From: Roseiarcus sp963794155
GTDB taxonomy: Bacteria; Pseudomonadota; Alphaproteobacteria; Rhizobiales; Beijerinckiaceae
Direction: 5' to 3'
DNA length: 64,000 nucleotides
NCBI GenBank assembly: GCA_963794155.1
Contig: CAWCCX010000013.1
Span: 310,001 to 374,000 of the forward strand
The notes beneath the pieces were generated by a model that was not told the DNA's origin, ran no database searches, and worked only from the letters and a program-made list of their open reading frames with translations. Of this stretch, positions 18,128-27,683 are shown piece by piece (position 1 is the first letter of the stretch; the number at the start of each line of letters is the position of its first letter). The position numbers and the translations under genes were made by a program.

Positions 18128-19672
18128 TTATGCGCGTCCATGAGGCGAATGCCGCCTCGCCCCAAAACGCCTAAGAACGTTGTGGGTGATTTGGGCGGCG
18201 GGCGGATTCAGGCGAGACGTGCGAAGACCGGGGGCGTTGAAGTCATCCAATCCCCAACTCCACTGAATGCTCCCCGTCGCAAAGACTTCGGCTCCGGACG
18301 GGGCGACATACGCCGTCATGTTTGAGACAACAATTCGGCTTGGATCCTTAAGGTTCTGAGCCGGCGAGACAGCCAGCACTGTCAGACCCTCCGGCGCGTT
18401 TCCGGCCAAGCCGTCGACCTCGTAACCGAGCAGGCCCGGCAACTTGGAGCCGTTGACAAGGCCCGTATTCGCGAACGCCCAGTGGGTGGCATCAGAAACG
18501 ATGATGTCGCCGTCGACCGGGTCCATCAGGTACATGACGCCGATCAGCATGTCCTCCGGCCGGGAGACGGGCGGCTGCCGCCACTGGGTCGTCGCCAAAT
18601 GGTCGTTGGAAGGGTCGGTGTCGAGAAGGACCGGGTCCAGCTTGCGAGCCTGTTCCTTGTAGATTGCCAGATGACGATCGGCGCGCCCGCGTCCATCCCT
18701 TTGCGGCCTCACTTGCCAGTATATTGCGTTGGCTCCGAGGAAAAATAAGTTTGTCCCGCAGGCCAAAGCTCGTTCAAGATTCGTCCGGCCCTGCCAAGAC
18801 CAATACTCGTCATGCGCCCCGGCGATGAAGGCTCGGCGCCGATTCAAGAGTTCCGGAAGATTCTGAGTGTCGACATTCGTGACATAAGTTGCGTAATAGC
18901 CTTCCCTCTCGAGCCAGCGAACGAGATTATAGTCCCAACCGGCGCTCGAGATTGGATATCCTGTACTCACCGGCTGCACGTTGCACAAGAATTCGCCTGC
19001 GCCCATCCCGAACGCCGCGGCGGGATTGGTGCTCGCGGCATAGGGTCGATTGAAGGACACCGCGACCGCCGCCCGGCCAGCGGTGGAGCCCCACGGAAGT
19101 CCGTCACCGCTGCCCCAGCCATAAGCCTGCCGGCCGCCCCAGAAATTGTAGGCTTGATATGTGTTGACCGGAAGTTCGAATACGACATCGGCGCCGTCGT
19201 CATCGTCCCTGACGACGAAAATTATATACGATTGGCAATGTCCAACGCTCTCTTCCAGCTTGGCGAGATAGACGCCGGAGCGCCACTCAGCTCCGACAAC
19301 CAACGTGACTGGAGACTGCCAATCACAATCGACCAGTCCGGTCTCGGGGTCCGGAATCGGGATGGGCTGACGCACGCCTCGCTCGGTGACGGGCCCCCAT
19401 ATTCGGCGGGCGCCGCGGCCGCCGTACCAGCCCATTCGATAAATCTGGATGGTGTAAGACGGCGCGGACGTATTGACGTAAAACTCCACCGATTGCCCGC
19501 TTGAGGCGCTGCAGATGGAGGCGTAGCCCTCGATCTCGCGTCCGAACGCGGGCTTGGTCAGCATCCAATCCTCGGCCCCGGGGAGATTGTTTTCTTCCAC
19601 GAGCGGATTGGCGGACCCGCTGCGGCCCGACGAAAGCACTCGCCGCAACTTCGAGAATAATGGAACTCGCAT
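18128..19672 (-). CDS. N,N-dimethylformamidase beta-subunit-like protein
   Basis: 514 residues. IEGYASICSASSGQSVEFYV, then YTIQIYRMGWYGGRGARRIW, YIIFVVRDDD and VNTYQAYNFWGGRQAYGW are the typical landmarks of the large-subunit-like C-terminal family of N,N-dimethylformamidase. A central GWDYNLVRWLEREGYYATYV and AGAHDEYW follow. Most relatives are uncharacterised, and some sit in polysaccharide loci, as here: it is the last gene of the minus-strand glycosyltransferase cluster, 55 bp after the GT28-like gene. No signal peptide seen. Hydrolysis of an amide on a surface sugar is speculation. Confidence 0.75.
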   Translation of the reverse strand: MRVPLFSKLRRVLSSGRSGSANPLVEENNLPGAEDWMLTKPAFGREIEGYASICSASSGQSVEFYVNTSAPSYTIQIYRMGWYGGRGARRIWGPVTERGVRQPIPIPDPETGLVDCDWQSPVTLVVGAEWRSGVYLAKLEESVGHCQSYIIFVVRDDDDGADVVFELPVNTYQAYNFWGGRQAYGWGSGDGLPWGSTAGRAAVAVSFNRPYAASTNPAAAFGMGAGEFLCNVQPVSTGYPISSAGWDYNLVRWLEREGYYATYVTNVDTQNLPELLNRRRAFIAGAHDEYWSWQGRTNLERALACGTNLFFLGANAIYWQVRPQRDGRGRADRHLAIYKEQARKLDPVLLDTDPSNDHLATTQWRQPPVSRPEDMLIGVMYLMDPVDGDIIVSDATHWAFANTGLVNGSKLPGLLGYEVDGLAGNAPEGLTVLAVSPAQNLKDPSRIVVSNMTAYVAPSGAEVFATGSIQWSWGLDDFNAPGLRTSRLNPPAAQITHNVLRRFGARRHSPHGRA

Positions 19673-19726
19673 CAGATAATTGTACCCGATTGCAGAACAG
19701 AAGCGCTGGACAATTTGCCTGCCGCG

Positions 19727-20860
19727 TCACGGCCCCGAGAGCCTTGCCCGCTTCGCTCTCCGATCGATATCCGACAACGCCAAACGCTTGATGTTCTCGC
19801 CGGCGCGAAACCAGGAAGGCGGAGGGGGCGAGGGCCGGATAGCCTTATTTTCCAGAGATGCTTTGAGCGCAAGGCCCAACTGAGAAGCGTCCTTCAACAC
19901 AGTAAGCGGTCGGCTCTTCGCCACGATTGACGCGAAGCGGATTTGCTCATCGTCAAGGGCGCGCTGATTTGGCAAGATGATAATATCCGCTCGTCCCATC
20001 ATTGCCTCGACGACCGTGCTGTACCCACCTGCACACACAACAATATCCGCAGTCTGGTGAAGTTCCCAAAGGCGACTGGTCCATTCGATAATCTTTACGT
20101 TGTCTGACTTCGGCTGCACCTTCTGCCCATCGTATCTTGGTCCCAGGACGATCGTAAAGTCTGCGGTCGGGTTTTGCAGCGCCGCCAAAATGACGCTCTC
20201 CACCATCGAACTTGTGTTAATGCCGCCGCCTCCCGAGCAGACGACTTGTTGCCGGAGCGCGTGGGTCGGCTCTGCCGTGTTTGCCGGCGCAAGAAAACCA
20301 ACGTACTCGATTTTCTTGGCCGCATCAGCACGATATCCGTCTTCCAAAGCCACGTCGCGGAAGCCGGGCGGCAGCGTCACCAGGATTCTGTCGTAGACGC
20401 CGGCGATCCTGTCCGACGCGTCCTCGCCCACAAGAATCTTCGCGTCGGACGTGTCCGGAACGCCTCTATGAATAAAGTATTTCACCGCGCCGGTTGATTC
20501 AAGCAGACCAACGAGCTCGTGCTTCTGTCCAAAAGGCAGGTAATCCACGAATATGACGTCGGGATCGAAGCCCTTGCCAATAAACCGCAGAAGCTCGCTT
20601 CTAAACGTTGTCGCTTGGTCCTCATCAAGATCGAATGAGAAAGCGCTGCCTCGCGACTCTGCACGGGCCCGCAGCAAATAGTCCCAACTCGGTAATTTGA
20701 CGTATTCGGAAGTCCTCGGGATCAACCGACCGATCTCGCGCATACCGGTGGCGATCAGGCAAGCGATCTCGGGGTGAAGACCATCCGCGATCCTGCATAA
20801 AAATTGAAGATGGCCGAGCGAGGTGCCATCGTGACAGAAAAGCAACGCTCTAAGTGTCAT
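19727..20860 (-). CDS. GT28/MurG-like glycosyltransferase
   Basis: 377 residues. Two Rossmann-like halves: the acceptor half opens ALLFCHDGTSLGHLQFLCRI, with a GHL motif as in MurG-type enzymes. The donor half has VVCSGGGGINTSSMVESVIL (sugar-nucleotide binding), VVCAGGYSTVVEAMMGRADI and ILPNQRALDDEQIRFASIVA, the classic GT-B C-terminal pattern. It probably transfers an N-acetylhexosamine or uronic acid in exopolysaccharide or glycolipid synthesis; donor and acceptor unknown. The first ~87 residues are duplicated at 23336-23597. No close ribosome site, so the start is uncertain by a few codons. Confidence 0.8.
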   Translation of the reverse strand: MTLRALLFCHDGTSLGHLQFLCRIADGLHPEIACLIATGMREIGRLIPRTSEYVKLPSWDYLLRARAESRGSAFSFDLDEDQATTFRSELLRFIGKGFDPDVIFVDYLPFGQKHELVGLLESTGAVKYFIHRGVPDTSDAKILVGEDASDRIAGVYDRILVTLPPGFRDVALEDGYRADAAKKIEYVGFLAPANTAEPTHALRQQVVCSGGGGINTSSMVESVILAALQNPTADFTIVLGPRYDGQKVQPKSDNVKIIEWTSRLWELHQTADIVVCAGGYSTVVEAMMGRADIIILPNQRALDDEQIRFASIVAKSRPLTVLKDASQLGLALKASLENKAIRPSPPPPSWFRAGENIKRLALSDIDRRAKRARLSGP

Positions 20861-21201
20861 AAGCAGGTTCCTCTAAACCGGGGTCGCGGCGCGTCAAGCC
20901 TTTTAGCGGAGCCGCGGCCGGTTGGCGCGCATGTGCGATTAGTCAGGCGCCAGCCTCTTGGCGATGGTTTTCGGGTCCAGCGCTCTCAAGCTCTTTTGAC
21001 TGTGCTGTATCGCTCGACGGGCTGCCTCCGTCGTTGTGGCGCACCCATGAAGAATTTGGCCGATAGCGCATCCTTCGAATCACTCGACAAGAATGCTCCA
21101 TCAAAGGCTGGGACGAGACATCTAGTAGGAAGCCTTCTCTTGTCCGACGGGATTTAGGCTCCACCCCGCTATTTCTCCCATGCCATTCTGGCGGTCTCCC
21201 T
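20861..21201. other. Gap between GT28-like and GT-C genes
   Basis: 341 bp, mixed composition. I see no convincing gene, RNA or terminator on either strand. A 73-codon minus reading at 20943-21164 has no recognisable features. It may carry the promoter for the GT28-like gene. Confidence 0.5.
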
Positions 21202-22533
21202 TCAGTAGTGGCCCGTGCCGGAGGGCGGCTTATCGAGGGACTGTGAAATTCGAAAAGGGCCAGATAAGACGCTGACCGCGCTCATGAGCACGGCCACCAA
21301 CATCGCGGCCGCCGAGATTTCTAAAATTTCAACCGGATAGAGAATACGTGGACCGGTCCAGAACGTCGTACCCGACAAGGTGAGGAAGTAAAGAAACGTC
21401 AGCGTCATCGCGAAGAGCATCGAGACGATCTGGCGTACATATGGAGACGGATTGACCCTTGTGGCGACGAGGCCAATAAATGGGGCGAAGAAAATTATGA
21501 GCAGTGCAACATTGCGAAGCCAGTACTCCAAATTGGAGATACCCGCTAAGACTGTTCCTAATCGCTGCTGGCTGAACGGCAATTGTCTCGGGAAGTATTC
21601 CCAGCCGCCGACGGCATTCTCTTTCGCGTCTTCCAGTAATGTTTTGATCTGAACGGGATATTTTTTGAAAATAGCCATGCTTTCGAACAAGTACGCCTGC
21701 GCCCGTTCCTGGTCGGGCAGCTTTTCAAGACGCTCTCGCAAATTGTTTTGGTTTTGATGGACTGCGGCGTTGGACGGGAGATGCCCGGCCATTCCCCATT
21801 CCTCGGCTCTAGTAGCGAGGTATTCGCGTAGCGTAATGTTACCGGCGATAGAAACTGTGAAGATTCTGTTTTCTGCGTAATTCACCGCGGCCCACGATAT
21901 CATAAATACCGTTGGAACGAAGAATAGGACGAGCGTTTGTGTACGGCGGCTGCCCTTGTCTATTGGGAGCCATCGCCGCAAGCCGTTCCGCGACCCATCC
22001 TCTGCGATCAACGCTGAAACTATTACCGCGATTACGGGCCAGAACGTTAAAATCGGCTTGACTAATATCGCGAGACCCGAGACAACCGCTGAAAATAGGA
22101 CCCAGGGCAAGGAATTACGTAGCGTACCGTACACCATGGCGGTGAAAAGAACGGCGAACAGTGAGGCAAAGAATCCGTCGGACATTATGAGTGAGCCAAT
22201 TGCTACCCCGGAAGGGGAGATGGACGACACCACGCCCCCGGCAAAACCAAGGAGGTCATTATCGGTGAAGACAGTTATGAGTAAAAATGTGCAGACGGGA
22301 ATGAGGGACAATAGTAACGCTTGCACATGAAGGGTAGCAGTGGGACTGGCTCCTACCAAGGCCAGGAGTGCAGGATAACCGATGGGTCTACTCAAGGAGA
22401 CCGCTTGGGAAACGCGACCATTGATCAAGTTCAAAGCGGGTTCTAAGTAGTCAGGACTATCAGGTTCTAGATAACCCATTTCGTAAGAGATTTGGTCTGC
22501 GGCCGGGAGCTTAGCGAATTGCTCCAAAACCAT
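21202..22533 (-). CDS. GT-C (GT39/ArnT-like) membrane glycosyltransferase
   Basis: 443 residues with about ten transmembrane segments. The first loop EPDSPDYLEPALNLINGRVS, then SRPIGYPALLALVGASPTAT, matches the acidic catalytic loop and the PxxYP-type segment of lipid-phosphate-sugar-dependent GT-C enzymes. The first transmembrane helix, normally N-terminal to this loop, is missing, and an in-frame stop lies just upstream of the ATG at 22533. The gene may be 5'-truncated or may start non-canonically. A periplasmic-side loop near residues 220-300 is hydrophilic. Part of the sugar cluster. Confidence 0.72.
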   Translation of the reverse strand: MVLEQFAKLPAADQISYEMGYLEPDSPDYLEPALNLINGRVSQAVSLSRPIGYPALLALVGASPTATLHVQALLLSLIPVCTFLLITVFTDNDLLGFAGGVVSSISPSGVAIGSLIMSDGFFASLFAVLFTAMVYGTLRNSLPWVLFSAVVSGLAILVKPILTFWPVIAVIVSALIAEDGSRNGLRRWLPIDKGSRRTQTLVLFFVPTVFMISWAAVNYAENRIFTVSIAGNITLREYLATRAEEWGMAGHLPSNAAVHQNQNNLRERLEKLPDQERAQAYLFESMAIFKKYPVQIKTLLEDAKENAVGGWEYFPRQLPFSQQRLGTVLAGISNLEYWLRNVALLIIFFAPFIGLVATRVNPSPYVRQIVSMLFAMTLTFLYFLTLSGTTFWTGPRILYPVEILEISAAAMLVAVLMSAVSVLSGPFRISQSLDKPPSGTGHY

Positions 22534-23087
22534 GTTAGCGTACTGAAACCTTAATCATAGTGAAAAAAAGAAAATTAAGACACAATACATCAAGCGGCTT
22601 TGCCCATATCTTTTTATAATGTCAAGAAATATATGTTTATCTTTCACTTCATACACTCGTCATTTTTTTAATGATATCGGAAGAGGGGCCGGAGGCAATC
22701 ACCGTCGAGCAGTAACACGTTCACTGAGATTCTCCAGATGGAGGGCTCGGACAGTCCAAGATTGCCTTCGCTGACGGAGGTTTTCAAGTCGGAAGCGTCA
22801 CCGTCGGCTGCCGAGCCTATAACTCTCGGACGGAGGCCGCTCGGCGCGTGGCGCCGCCAGGTAGGCTGGACTGGTGAGCCAGTAGTGCAAGCCCGTGCCG
22901 GGTTTGGCTGCCGTATGAAGTACGCGCTTCCGGAAGATGCCTCGCGGCTTGCCGTTCGTGTGGAACAAATGCGGCGCAATAGTTTGGTGGGACGCCCGTC
23001 TTTATGGAAAAACAGCCCCGCCCAGATCCTGCGATCCTTCAAAAAGCTATTCTGGCGGATCAGTTCGTTGCGAGATTCGAGTATCTA
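22534..23087. other. AT-rich spacer between glycosyltransferase genes
   Basis: 22545-22680 is strikingly AT-rich for this genome and contains TATAAT-like stretches (for example TTTTTATAATG near 22610) that could serve as promoters. 22680-23087 returns to mixed composition and holds no recognisable gene; a 124-codon minus reading at 22668-23042 has no family features. Probably recombination debris linked to the duplicated GT fragment next to it. Confidence 0.5.
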
Positions 23088-23597
23088 TCAACCTAGGAGG
23101 CTGGTGAACGAGCAGTTGCAGGGCGGTCCCGCTCGGCAAGGGCCGGCGTTTAACAAAGCCGTGGGGTGCTGTCCACCGGAAACGGGCGCCTGATACCCGC
23201 CAGCCTGCACTTCGCGCACATGAGGCACTTCGCGCACATGAGTCGGCCGCGCCCGTGCCGGTCGTCGGGGCTTTTCCCATGTCGCGCTGATCTTGGACGC
23301 CTGGTCGCAACGGGCGCGAGCCGCGCAATAAAGGCTCCTCAAAATCTTCGCCTGGTTTTCATCGAGATCGAACGAGAACGCACTGCCTCGCGCCTCCGCA
23401 CGAGCCTGCAGCAAGTAATCCCAACTGGGCAATTTGACGTACTCACAAGTCCTCGGGATGAGGTAATTGATCTCGCGCATGCCGGTGACAATCAAGCAAG
23501 CGATCTCGGGGTGAAGACCATCTGCGATCCTGCATAAAAATTGAAGATGGCCGAGGGAAGTTCCTTCATGACAGAAGAGCAGTGCTCGGAATGTCAT
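23088..23597 (-). pseudogene. Truncated duplicate of the GT28-like glycosyltransferase
   Basis: From ATG 23597 the first ~87 codons (ALLFCHEGTSLGHLQFLCRI, then SEY/CEYVKLPSWDYLL and GSAFSFDLDE) are about 85% identical to the start of the gene at 20860. After about 23336 the similarity stops abruptly and the reading becomes unrelated Arg/Pro-rich sequence up to 23088. The donor-binding half is lost. Its start overlaps the stop of the GT4 gene as ATGA, so the intact ancestor was translationally coupled to GT4. Confidence 0.8.
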
Positions 23598-24754
23598 CGG
23601 AACGCATCCCCGACGACCGCGAGCCAAGCCTCGCGTTCACGCTCCAGACTGAAGTATTTATAAGCTGTTTCGGCGCTGTCACGGCTGAATTTAAATTTGT
23701 TGTCAGCCATCTCATTCAAAATTGCGTTCAGACACGATGCGAGACCTGCGAAGTCGCCGGCGGGAAAGAGCCTTACGTTGTTATGATCGATGACAGGCTC
23801 GCACATTTCACCCGTGGCGCTTGTCACGATCGGCACCCCGCAGCGAAGCGCATTCAATCTTGCAGCAGAACTCCCTTCTCCGAGCGAGGCCGAGCAATAA
23901 ACATCACAATTTGATAGCCTGTCGTCCACTTCGTCCGGCTTAAGAAAGTCCTCAAATATAATCTTGTGTCCAAAAAGGGCAACATTGTCCTCTTTCCATT
24001 TTTTCCAATATTTTCTTTCCTCAACTTCTGTCGGACCGCAAATGTTCAGATATGTTCCTTGCAGGCGTTCGTCTAAGGTCGCCCACGCTTCGACAAGGGC
24101 GAACGTCCCCTTCTTGAAGCTATATCCGCAATCGCTGAAGATACGAAAGGGTACCGACGGTACTCTGTTGTGTATGGCGGGAGCGGCCTTTATCGGAGTG
24201 GGAATTACTTTAATTCGCTTGGCAAACTGGGCTAAAGAGGTTGCCTGCTCGGTACTTTTCGCTACGACCAGCCAAGCGCTTCGGCAAACAGCTTCCAGGA
24301 TCTGGCGCTCTTCCGGGTTTCTAAAGCCTCGCGAGAAGTCGGTTCCTACCACGCATGCCAGATGCCTCGCCTTACACTCTTCAGCCAGCAGCATGCCGAG
24401 GTACCCAGTTCCAATGGCAAAGTTCGTGATAATTAGAAATCTCTCTTCATGGAGACGGACGCGAACACTGATAATATTTTTGCACAAGAGGAAATTTAAT
24501 CTACGTCCTTCAGTGTTCCTGCGCCACCAGGCCTCGGAAGCCAAAAGCGGGGCCTCCCATTTTGCCCGCAAGTCCTCCAGAAATAAGACCTCAGGGCCAT
24601 CTGGCGATGATATGTCAGAGGAGGCCTGGGGGCCGGTGACAATAATCGTAACAGAATATTTTTCGGCCGTTAGAAGGCATGCCAATTGAAACGTCCATTC
24701 CTCAAGGCCTCCAGTCCTGGGTGGGATTGCGTTCGTTATGATGAATACCTTCAT
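23594..24754 (-). CDS. GT4-type glycosyltransferase
   Basis: About 386 residues, retaining GT-B. It opens MKVFIITNAIPPRTGGLEEW, with the GG donor-side glycine pair typical of family GT4. The C-terminal half contains RIFSDCGYSFKKGTFALVEA, LKPDEVDDRLSNCDVYCSAS, then LGEGSSAARLNALRCGVPIV, the conserved E-x7-E region with the second Glu replaced by Asn/Ala-type residues. It probably adds a hexose in surface polysaccharide assembly. ATG 24754 is preferred over a TTG seven codons upstream. First gene of the minus-strand cluster; composition is lower in GC than the flanks. Confidence 0.82.
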   Translation of the reverse strand: MKVFIITNAIPPRTGGLEEWTFQLACLLTAEKYSVTIIVTGPQASSDISSPDGPEVLFLEDLRAKWEAPLLASEAWWRRNTEGRRLNFLLCKNIISVRVRLHEERFLIITNFAIGTGYLGMLLAEECKARHLACVVGTDFSRGFRNPEERQILEAVCRSAWLVVAKSTEQATSLAQFAKRIKVIPTPIKAAPAIHNRVPSVPFRIFSDCGYSFKKGTFALVEAWATLDERLQGTYLNICGPTEVEERKYWKKWKEDNVALFGHKIIFEDFLKPDEVDDRLSNCDVYCSASLGEGSSAARLNALRCGVPIVTSATGEMCEPVIDHNNVRLFPAGDFAGLASCLNAILNEMADNKFKFSRDSAETAYKYFSLEREREAWLAVVGDAFR

Positions 24755-24775
24755 TCGACAACTTTCTGGAGGCAA

Positions 24776-25106
24776 GCGGTCATATCAATCCTATTGGTTA
24801 TTGTGGCTGGGCTTCGCGGAATCGCAAGTGCCCGCCACGCGTCGCCTCAACGGTTCACCCCGCTTGGAACAGCAGCTCGTCCGGTTTCAATTGATCGCCG
24901 GGGCGAGCGATCGAAAATCACTTTCGTGCGCGCCAATTGTCATTTTTCGAATGAACTTGCAATCGCGGCGCCGAGAGGCCGACGCTTTCCACTCACTCCA
25001 CTTCAACGGCATCCCGGCTCGGGCGGATCAGTGGCGAACGACTGTCACCAGCACCATCGATCGATCACGGACTGCATTCACCGCCGGATGACAGTGCGGG
25101 GGCAGG
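24776..25106. other. Spacer upstream of the sugar cluster
   Basis: 331 bp. No gene or RNA recognised. It should contain the promoter for the glycosyltransferase cluster, reading minus, but I see no clear -35/-10 pair. Confidence 0.5.
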
Positions 25107-25340
25107 TCAAGTACCGGGGCAACCGGCGATCCGGGCGTCGAGTTCGGCTTTGATGACGTTCAAGCAATCCACTTGCGCGTGCCCCGTTTTGTTCAGGCAA
25201 ACGATTTTGCGCGATTCGTATTTTGCTTCGAAAAGTTTGATGCACTCCGCACGGTTCATGTCAGCCATCGCTGGTCCGGCGGCGTTCGACAAGAGAACGC
25301 CGGCCAACACGAACGCGTAGTCAACTTTACGCCTTCTCAT
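25107..25340 (-). CDS. Small secreted cysteine-containing protein
   Basis: 77 residues. Basic n-region and hydrophobic core (MRRRKVDYAFVLAGVLLSNA), with a probable cleavage after GPAMA. The mature part has four cysteines (AECIKLFEAKYESRKIVCLN, VDCLNVIKAEL, AGCPGT), enough for two disulfides. A GGGAG site lies before the ATG. Probably periplasmic, function unknown. Confidence 0.65.
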   Translation of the reverse strand: MRRRKVDYAFVLAGVLLSNAAGPAMADMNRAECIKLFEAKYESRKIVCLNKTGHAQVDCLNVIKAELDARIAGCPGT

Positions 25341-25522
25341 GATCGCTCTCCCGATATCGAGCAATTCCGCACTATTTCGGCGCGTCGCGTCCAGGAGGCC
25401 GCTAACTCCTAGGCTCCTGTCAACGCTTTCTGCATCGGCTCCCGCCGAAACACGTCTATTCGATTTCCTGACAAGGCGGTAGGATTTTCCAAGCTGACAA
25501 TGGCGAAGGGGCCTCGTGCGGG

Positions 25523-26284
25523 CTAAGGCGCGCTCAAGGACGCCGCCAGACGGGCCAAGTTCTCCGGCTGCACCTGAACCACTCCGCCGCGCGGGCTGTC
25601 GATGTCGGCAATCAGGAAGAACGAAACCGCAGCGGTCACGGGGACGACGAGGAGAAGCGGCGAATTGAAGCGCCTGGCCCCGAATCCGAGGGTGACGTTT
25701 GCGCCGACGCCGATCATCACCAAAAGCCACCATGCGGGAATCGGGATCCGGTCGAGCCAGGCGGCGGCAGTAGCGTCGGCCGAATTGAACACATCGTTCA
25801 TGCCCGAGGCGACAAGCGCCGATACGGGGGTCGGCGCCGCGGCGGCGAGCGCGCGCGCGGAAGCCCAAAGATCGGCTTCGACCTTCGCCCTCTCCGCGCC
25901 CACGCGCGCGAGCTCGGCTTGATCGGCGATGAGGTAGTACTGGATGCGCAAGTCGAGATATCGCTTGAGCGCGCTCCGCGCATCCGGGCTCACGCTCTCG
26001 GGCATCAGGCCGGCGCGCAGATAGGCCGTGCCGATGGCGTTGGCCTCCGCCTCCTCGAGCGCCTTTCGCTGGTCATAGCGGCTGATCGCCATCGCAAAGC
26101 TGAACCCGACGATCAGGCCGAGCAGGGTCAGCGCCGCCGATTGCACGATCGCAAGCTCGCTATGATCGTTGGCCTTGACCGGATTCCAGGCCTTCTGGGC
26201 GACGACGCCGAGCATCGCCGCGATGAGGAGGGCGACGAACGAGACGACGAGCATGAGGCCGGGCCGGTCGACGAGCGCCGCCAT
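25523..26284 (-). CDS. DUF4239-type membrane protein
   Basis: 253 residues with four hydrophobic segments, two near the N-terminus (LMLVVSFVALLIAAMLGVVA and LTLLGLIVGFSFAMAISRYD) and two near the C-terminus. The first pair is followed by RKALEEAEANAIGTAYLRAG, the hallmark of the bestrophin-like DUF4239 family. The ATG at 26284 follows AGGAAAT. Channel or transporter function is unproven. Confidence 0.78.
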   Translation of the reverse strand: MAALVDRPGLMLVVSFVALLIAAMLGVVAQKAWNPVKANDHSELAIVQSAALTLLGLIVGFSFAMAISRYDQRKALEEAEANAIGTAYLRAGLMPESVSPDARSALKRYLDLRIQYYLIADQAELARVGAERAKVEADLWASARALAAAAPTPVSALVASGMNDVFNSADATAAAWLDRIPIPAWWLLVMIGVGANVTLGFGARRFNSPLLLVVPVTAAVSFFLIADIDSPRGGVVQVQPENLARLAASLSAP

Positions 26285-26408
26285 ATTTCCTGTCCGAGGC
26301 GCATCGCGCAAAGCTTGCGAGCGCATCCCGAAGCCTATCAGGACGCAGGCTTCTCCGCGATGCGACGTTGATTGACCGCCGCGCGGCCCGGTCCTAGAAG
26401 CGTGCGCC

Positions 26409-27371
26409 ATGACCCGGCTCATCGATACGATCGCCGAGCGCGCTGCGCCCCGACCGCCGCGCCATCCCGAAAAGGCGCACCGGCCCGACCAGCCAATCGC
26501 GCGCAAGCCGCCGTGGATTCGCGTTAGGGCGCCTGGCTCGCCGGTCTATTCCGAGACCCTGAGCCTGGTGCGCGAGCTCAAGCTCTCAACCGTCTGCGAG
26601 GAGGCCCGCTGCCCCAACATCGGCGAATGCTGGGACAAGCGCCATGCGACCTTCATGATCATGGGGGAGACCTGCACCCGCGCCTGCGCCTTCTGCAACG
26701 TGCGCACCGGCCTGCCGGATCCGCTCGACGAGGACGAGCCGGCGCGGGTCGCCGGCGCGGTCGCGAGACTGGGCTTGAAGCATGTCGTGGTGACCTCGGT
26801 CGACCGCGACGATCTCGCCGATGGGGGCGCGCGGCATTTCGCCCGCACGATCGCCGCCATCCGCCTCGCCGCGCCCGAGGCGACGATCGAGGTGCTGACC
26901 CCGGATTTCCTGCGCAAGGACGGGGCGATCGAGAGGGTGGTCGCGGCGAGGCCGGACGTATTCAACCACAACCTCGAAACCGTGCCGTCGAAATATCTCA
27001 CCGTCCGGCCGGGCGCGCGCTACTTCGCTTCGCTGAGGCTCCTGCAGCGCGCCAAGGAGCTTGAGCCGTCGCTGTTCACCAAGTCGGGGATGATGGTGGG
27101 CCTCGGCGAAGAGCGCAACGAAGTGTTGCAGATGATGGACGACATGCGCGCCGCCGGGGTCGATTTCCTCACCATCGGCCAATATCTGCAGCCGACGCCG
27201 AAGCATCATGCGGTCATGCGGTTCGTGCCCCCGGAGGAGTTCGCCGACTACGCCGGGATCGGCCTCGCCAAGGGCTTCCTGCTCGTCTCGTCATCGCCGC
27301 TCACCCGCTCCTCGCACCACGCCGGCGACGACTTCGCGCGGCTGAAAGCGGCGCGCGAGGCAGCGCTTTGA
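26409..27371 (+). CDS. lipA: Lipoyl synthase
   Basis: 320 residues. Radical-SAM insertion of two sulfurs into octanoyl-protein. The auxiliary cluster ligands are CEEARCPNIGECW (Cys-x4-Cys-x5-Cys). The radical-SAM cluster is CTRACAFCNV (CxxxCxxC). The conserved C-terminal segment is SSPLTRSSHHAGDDFARLKA, with the RSSxHA Ser ligand. The gene ends just upstream of tRNA-Lys. Confidence 0.96.
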   Translation: MTRLIDTIAERAAPRPPRHPEKAHRPDQPIARKPPWIRVRAPGSPVYSETLSLVRELKLSTVCEEARCPNIGECWDKRHATFMIMGETCTRACAFCNVRTGLPDPLDEDEPARVAGAVARLGLKHVVVTSVDRDDLADGGARHFARTIAAIRLAAPEATIEVLTPDFLRKDGAIERVVAARPDVFNHNLETVPSKYLTVRPGARYFASLRLLQRAKELEPSLFTKSGMMVGLGEERNEVLQMMDDMRAAGVDFLTIGQYLQPTPKHHAVMRFVPPEEFADYAGIGLAKGFLLVSSSPLTRSSHHAGDDFARLKAAREAAL

Positions 27372-27439
27372 GGGAGACATGGCCGTTGACCCTTATGCCG
27401 CGAGGCTGTAGGCACAGCCCACGCCTTTGAGGGCCAGGC

Positions 27440-27515
27440 GAGCGCGTAGCTCAATAGGTAGAGCATCTGACTTTTAATCAGAGGGTCGTGGGTTCGATTC
27501 CCACCGCGCTCACCA
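27440..27515 (+). tRNA. tRNA-Lys (TTT)
   Basis: 76 nt with an encoded CCA end. Acceptor arm GAGCGCG (27440-27446) pairs with CGCGCTC (27505-27511). The anticodon loop is CTTTTAA, giving anticodon TTT, with stem TCTGA/TCAGA. The T arm contains GGTTCGATTCCC. It borders a 10-kb accessory segment on its 3' side, a usual place for integration of mobile elements. Confidence 0.95.
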
Positions 27516-27523
27516 ATAAAAAC

Positions 27524-27543
27524 AAAAGCTTATGATGCTTTTT
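27524..27543 (+). terminator. Terminator after tRNA-Lys
   Basis: AAAAGC (27524-27529), a 7-nt loop and GCTTTTT form a short stem with a T run, 9 bp after the tRNA. Weak stem but well placed. Confidence 0.5.
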
Positions 27544-27683
27544 CCACTGACAGGCCAGCTCAAATTCGAAGATTGTCGTCACCGTGTCGTCACTGCGCTA
27601 TAAGGAGTTCGGGCTACCGACTCCCAGGAGTGTTTGCCGTCCTACCGCAAGGCCCCAATGGTGCTCACCGGACCATGCGGATT

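Noticed and set aside
22668..23042. 124-codon minus-strand open frame
   Set aside because: No ribosome site, arbitrary composition and no family features.
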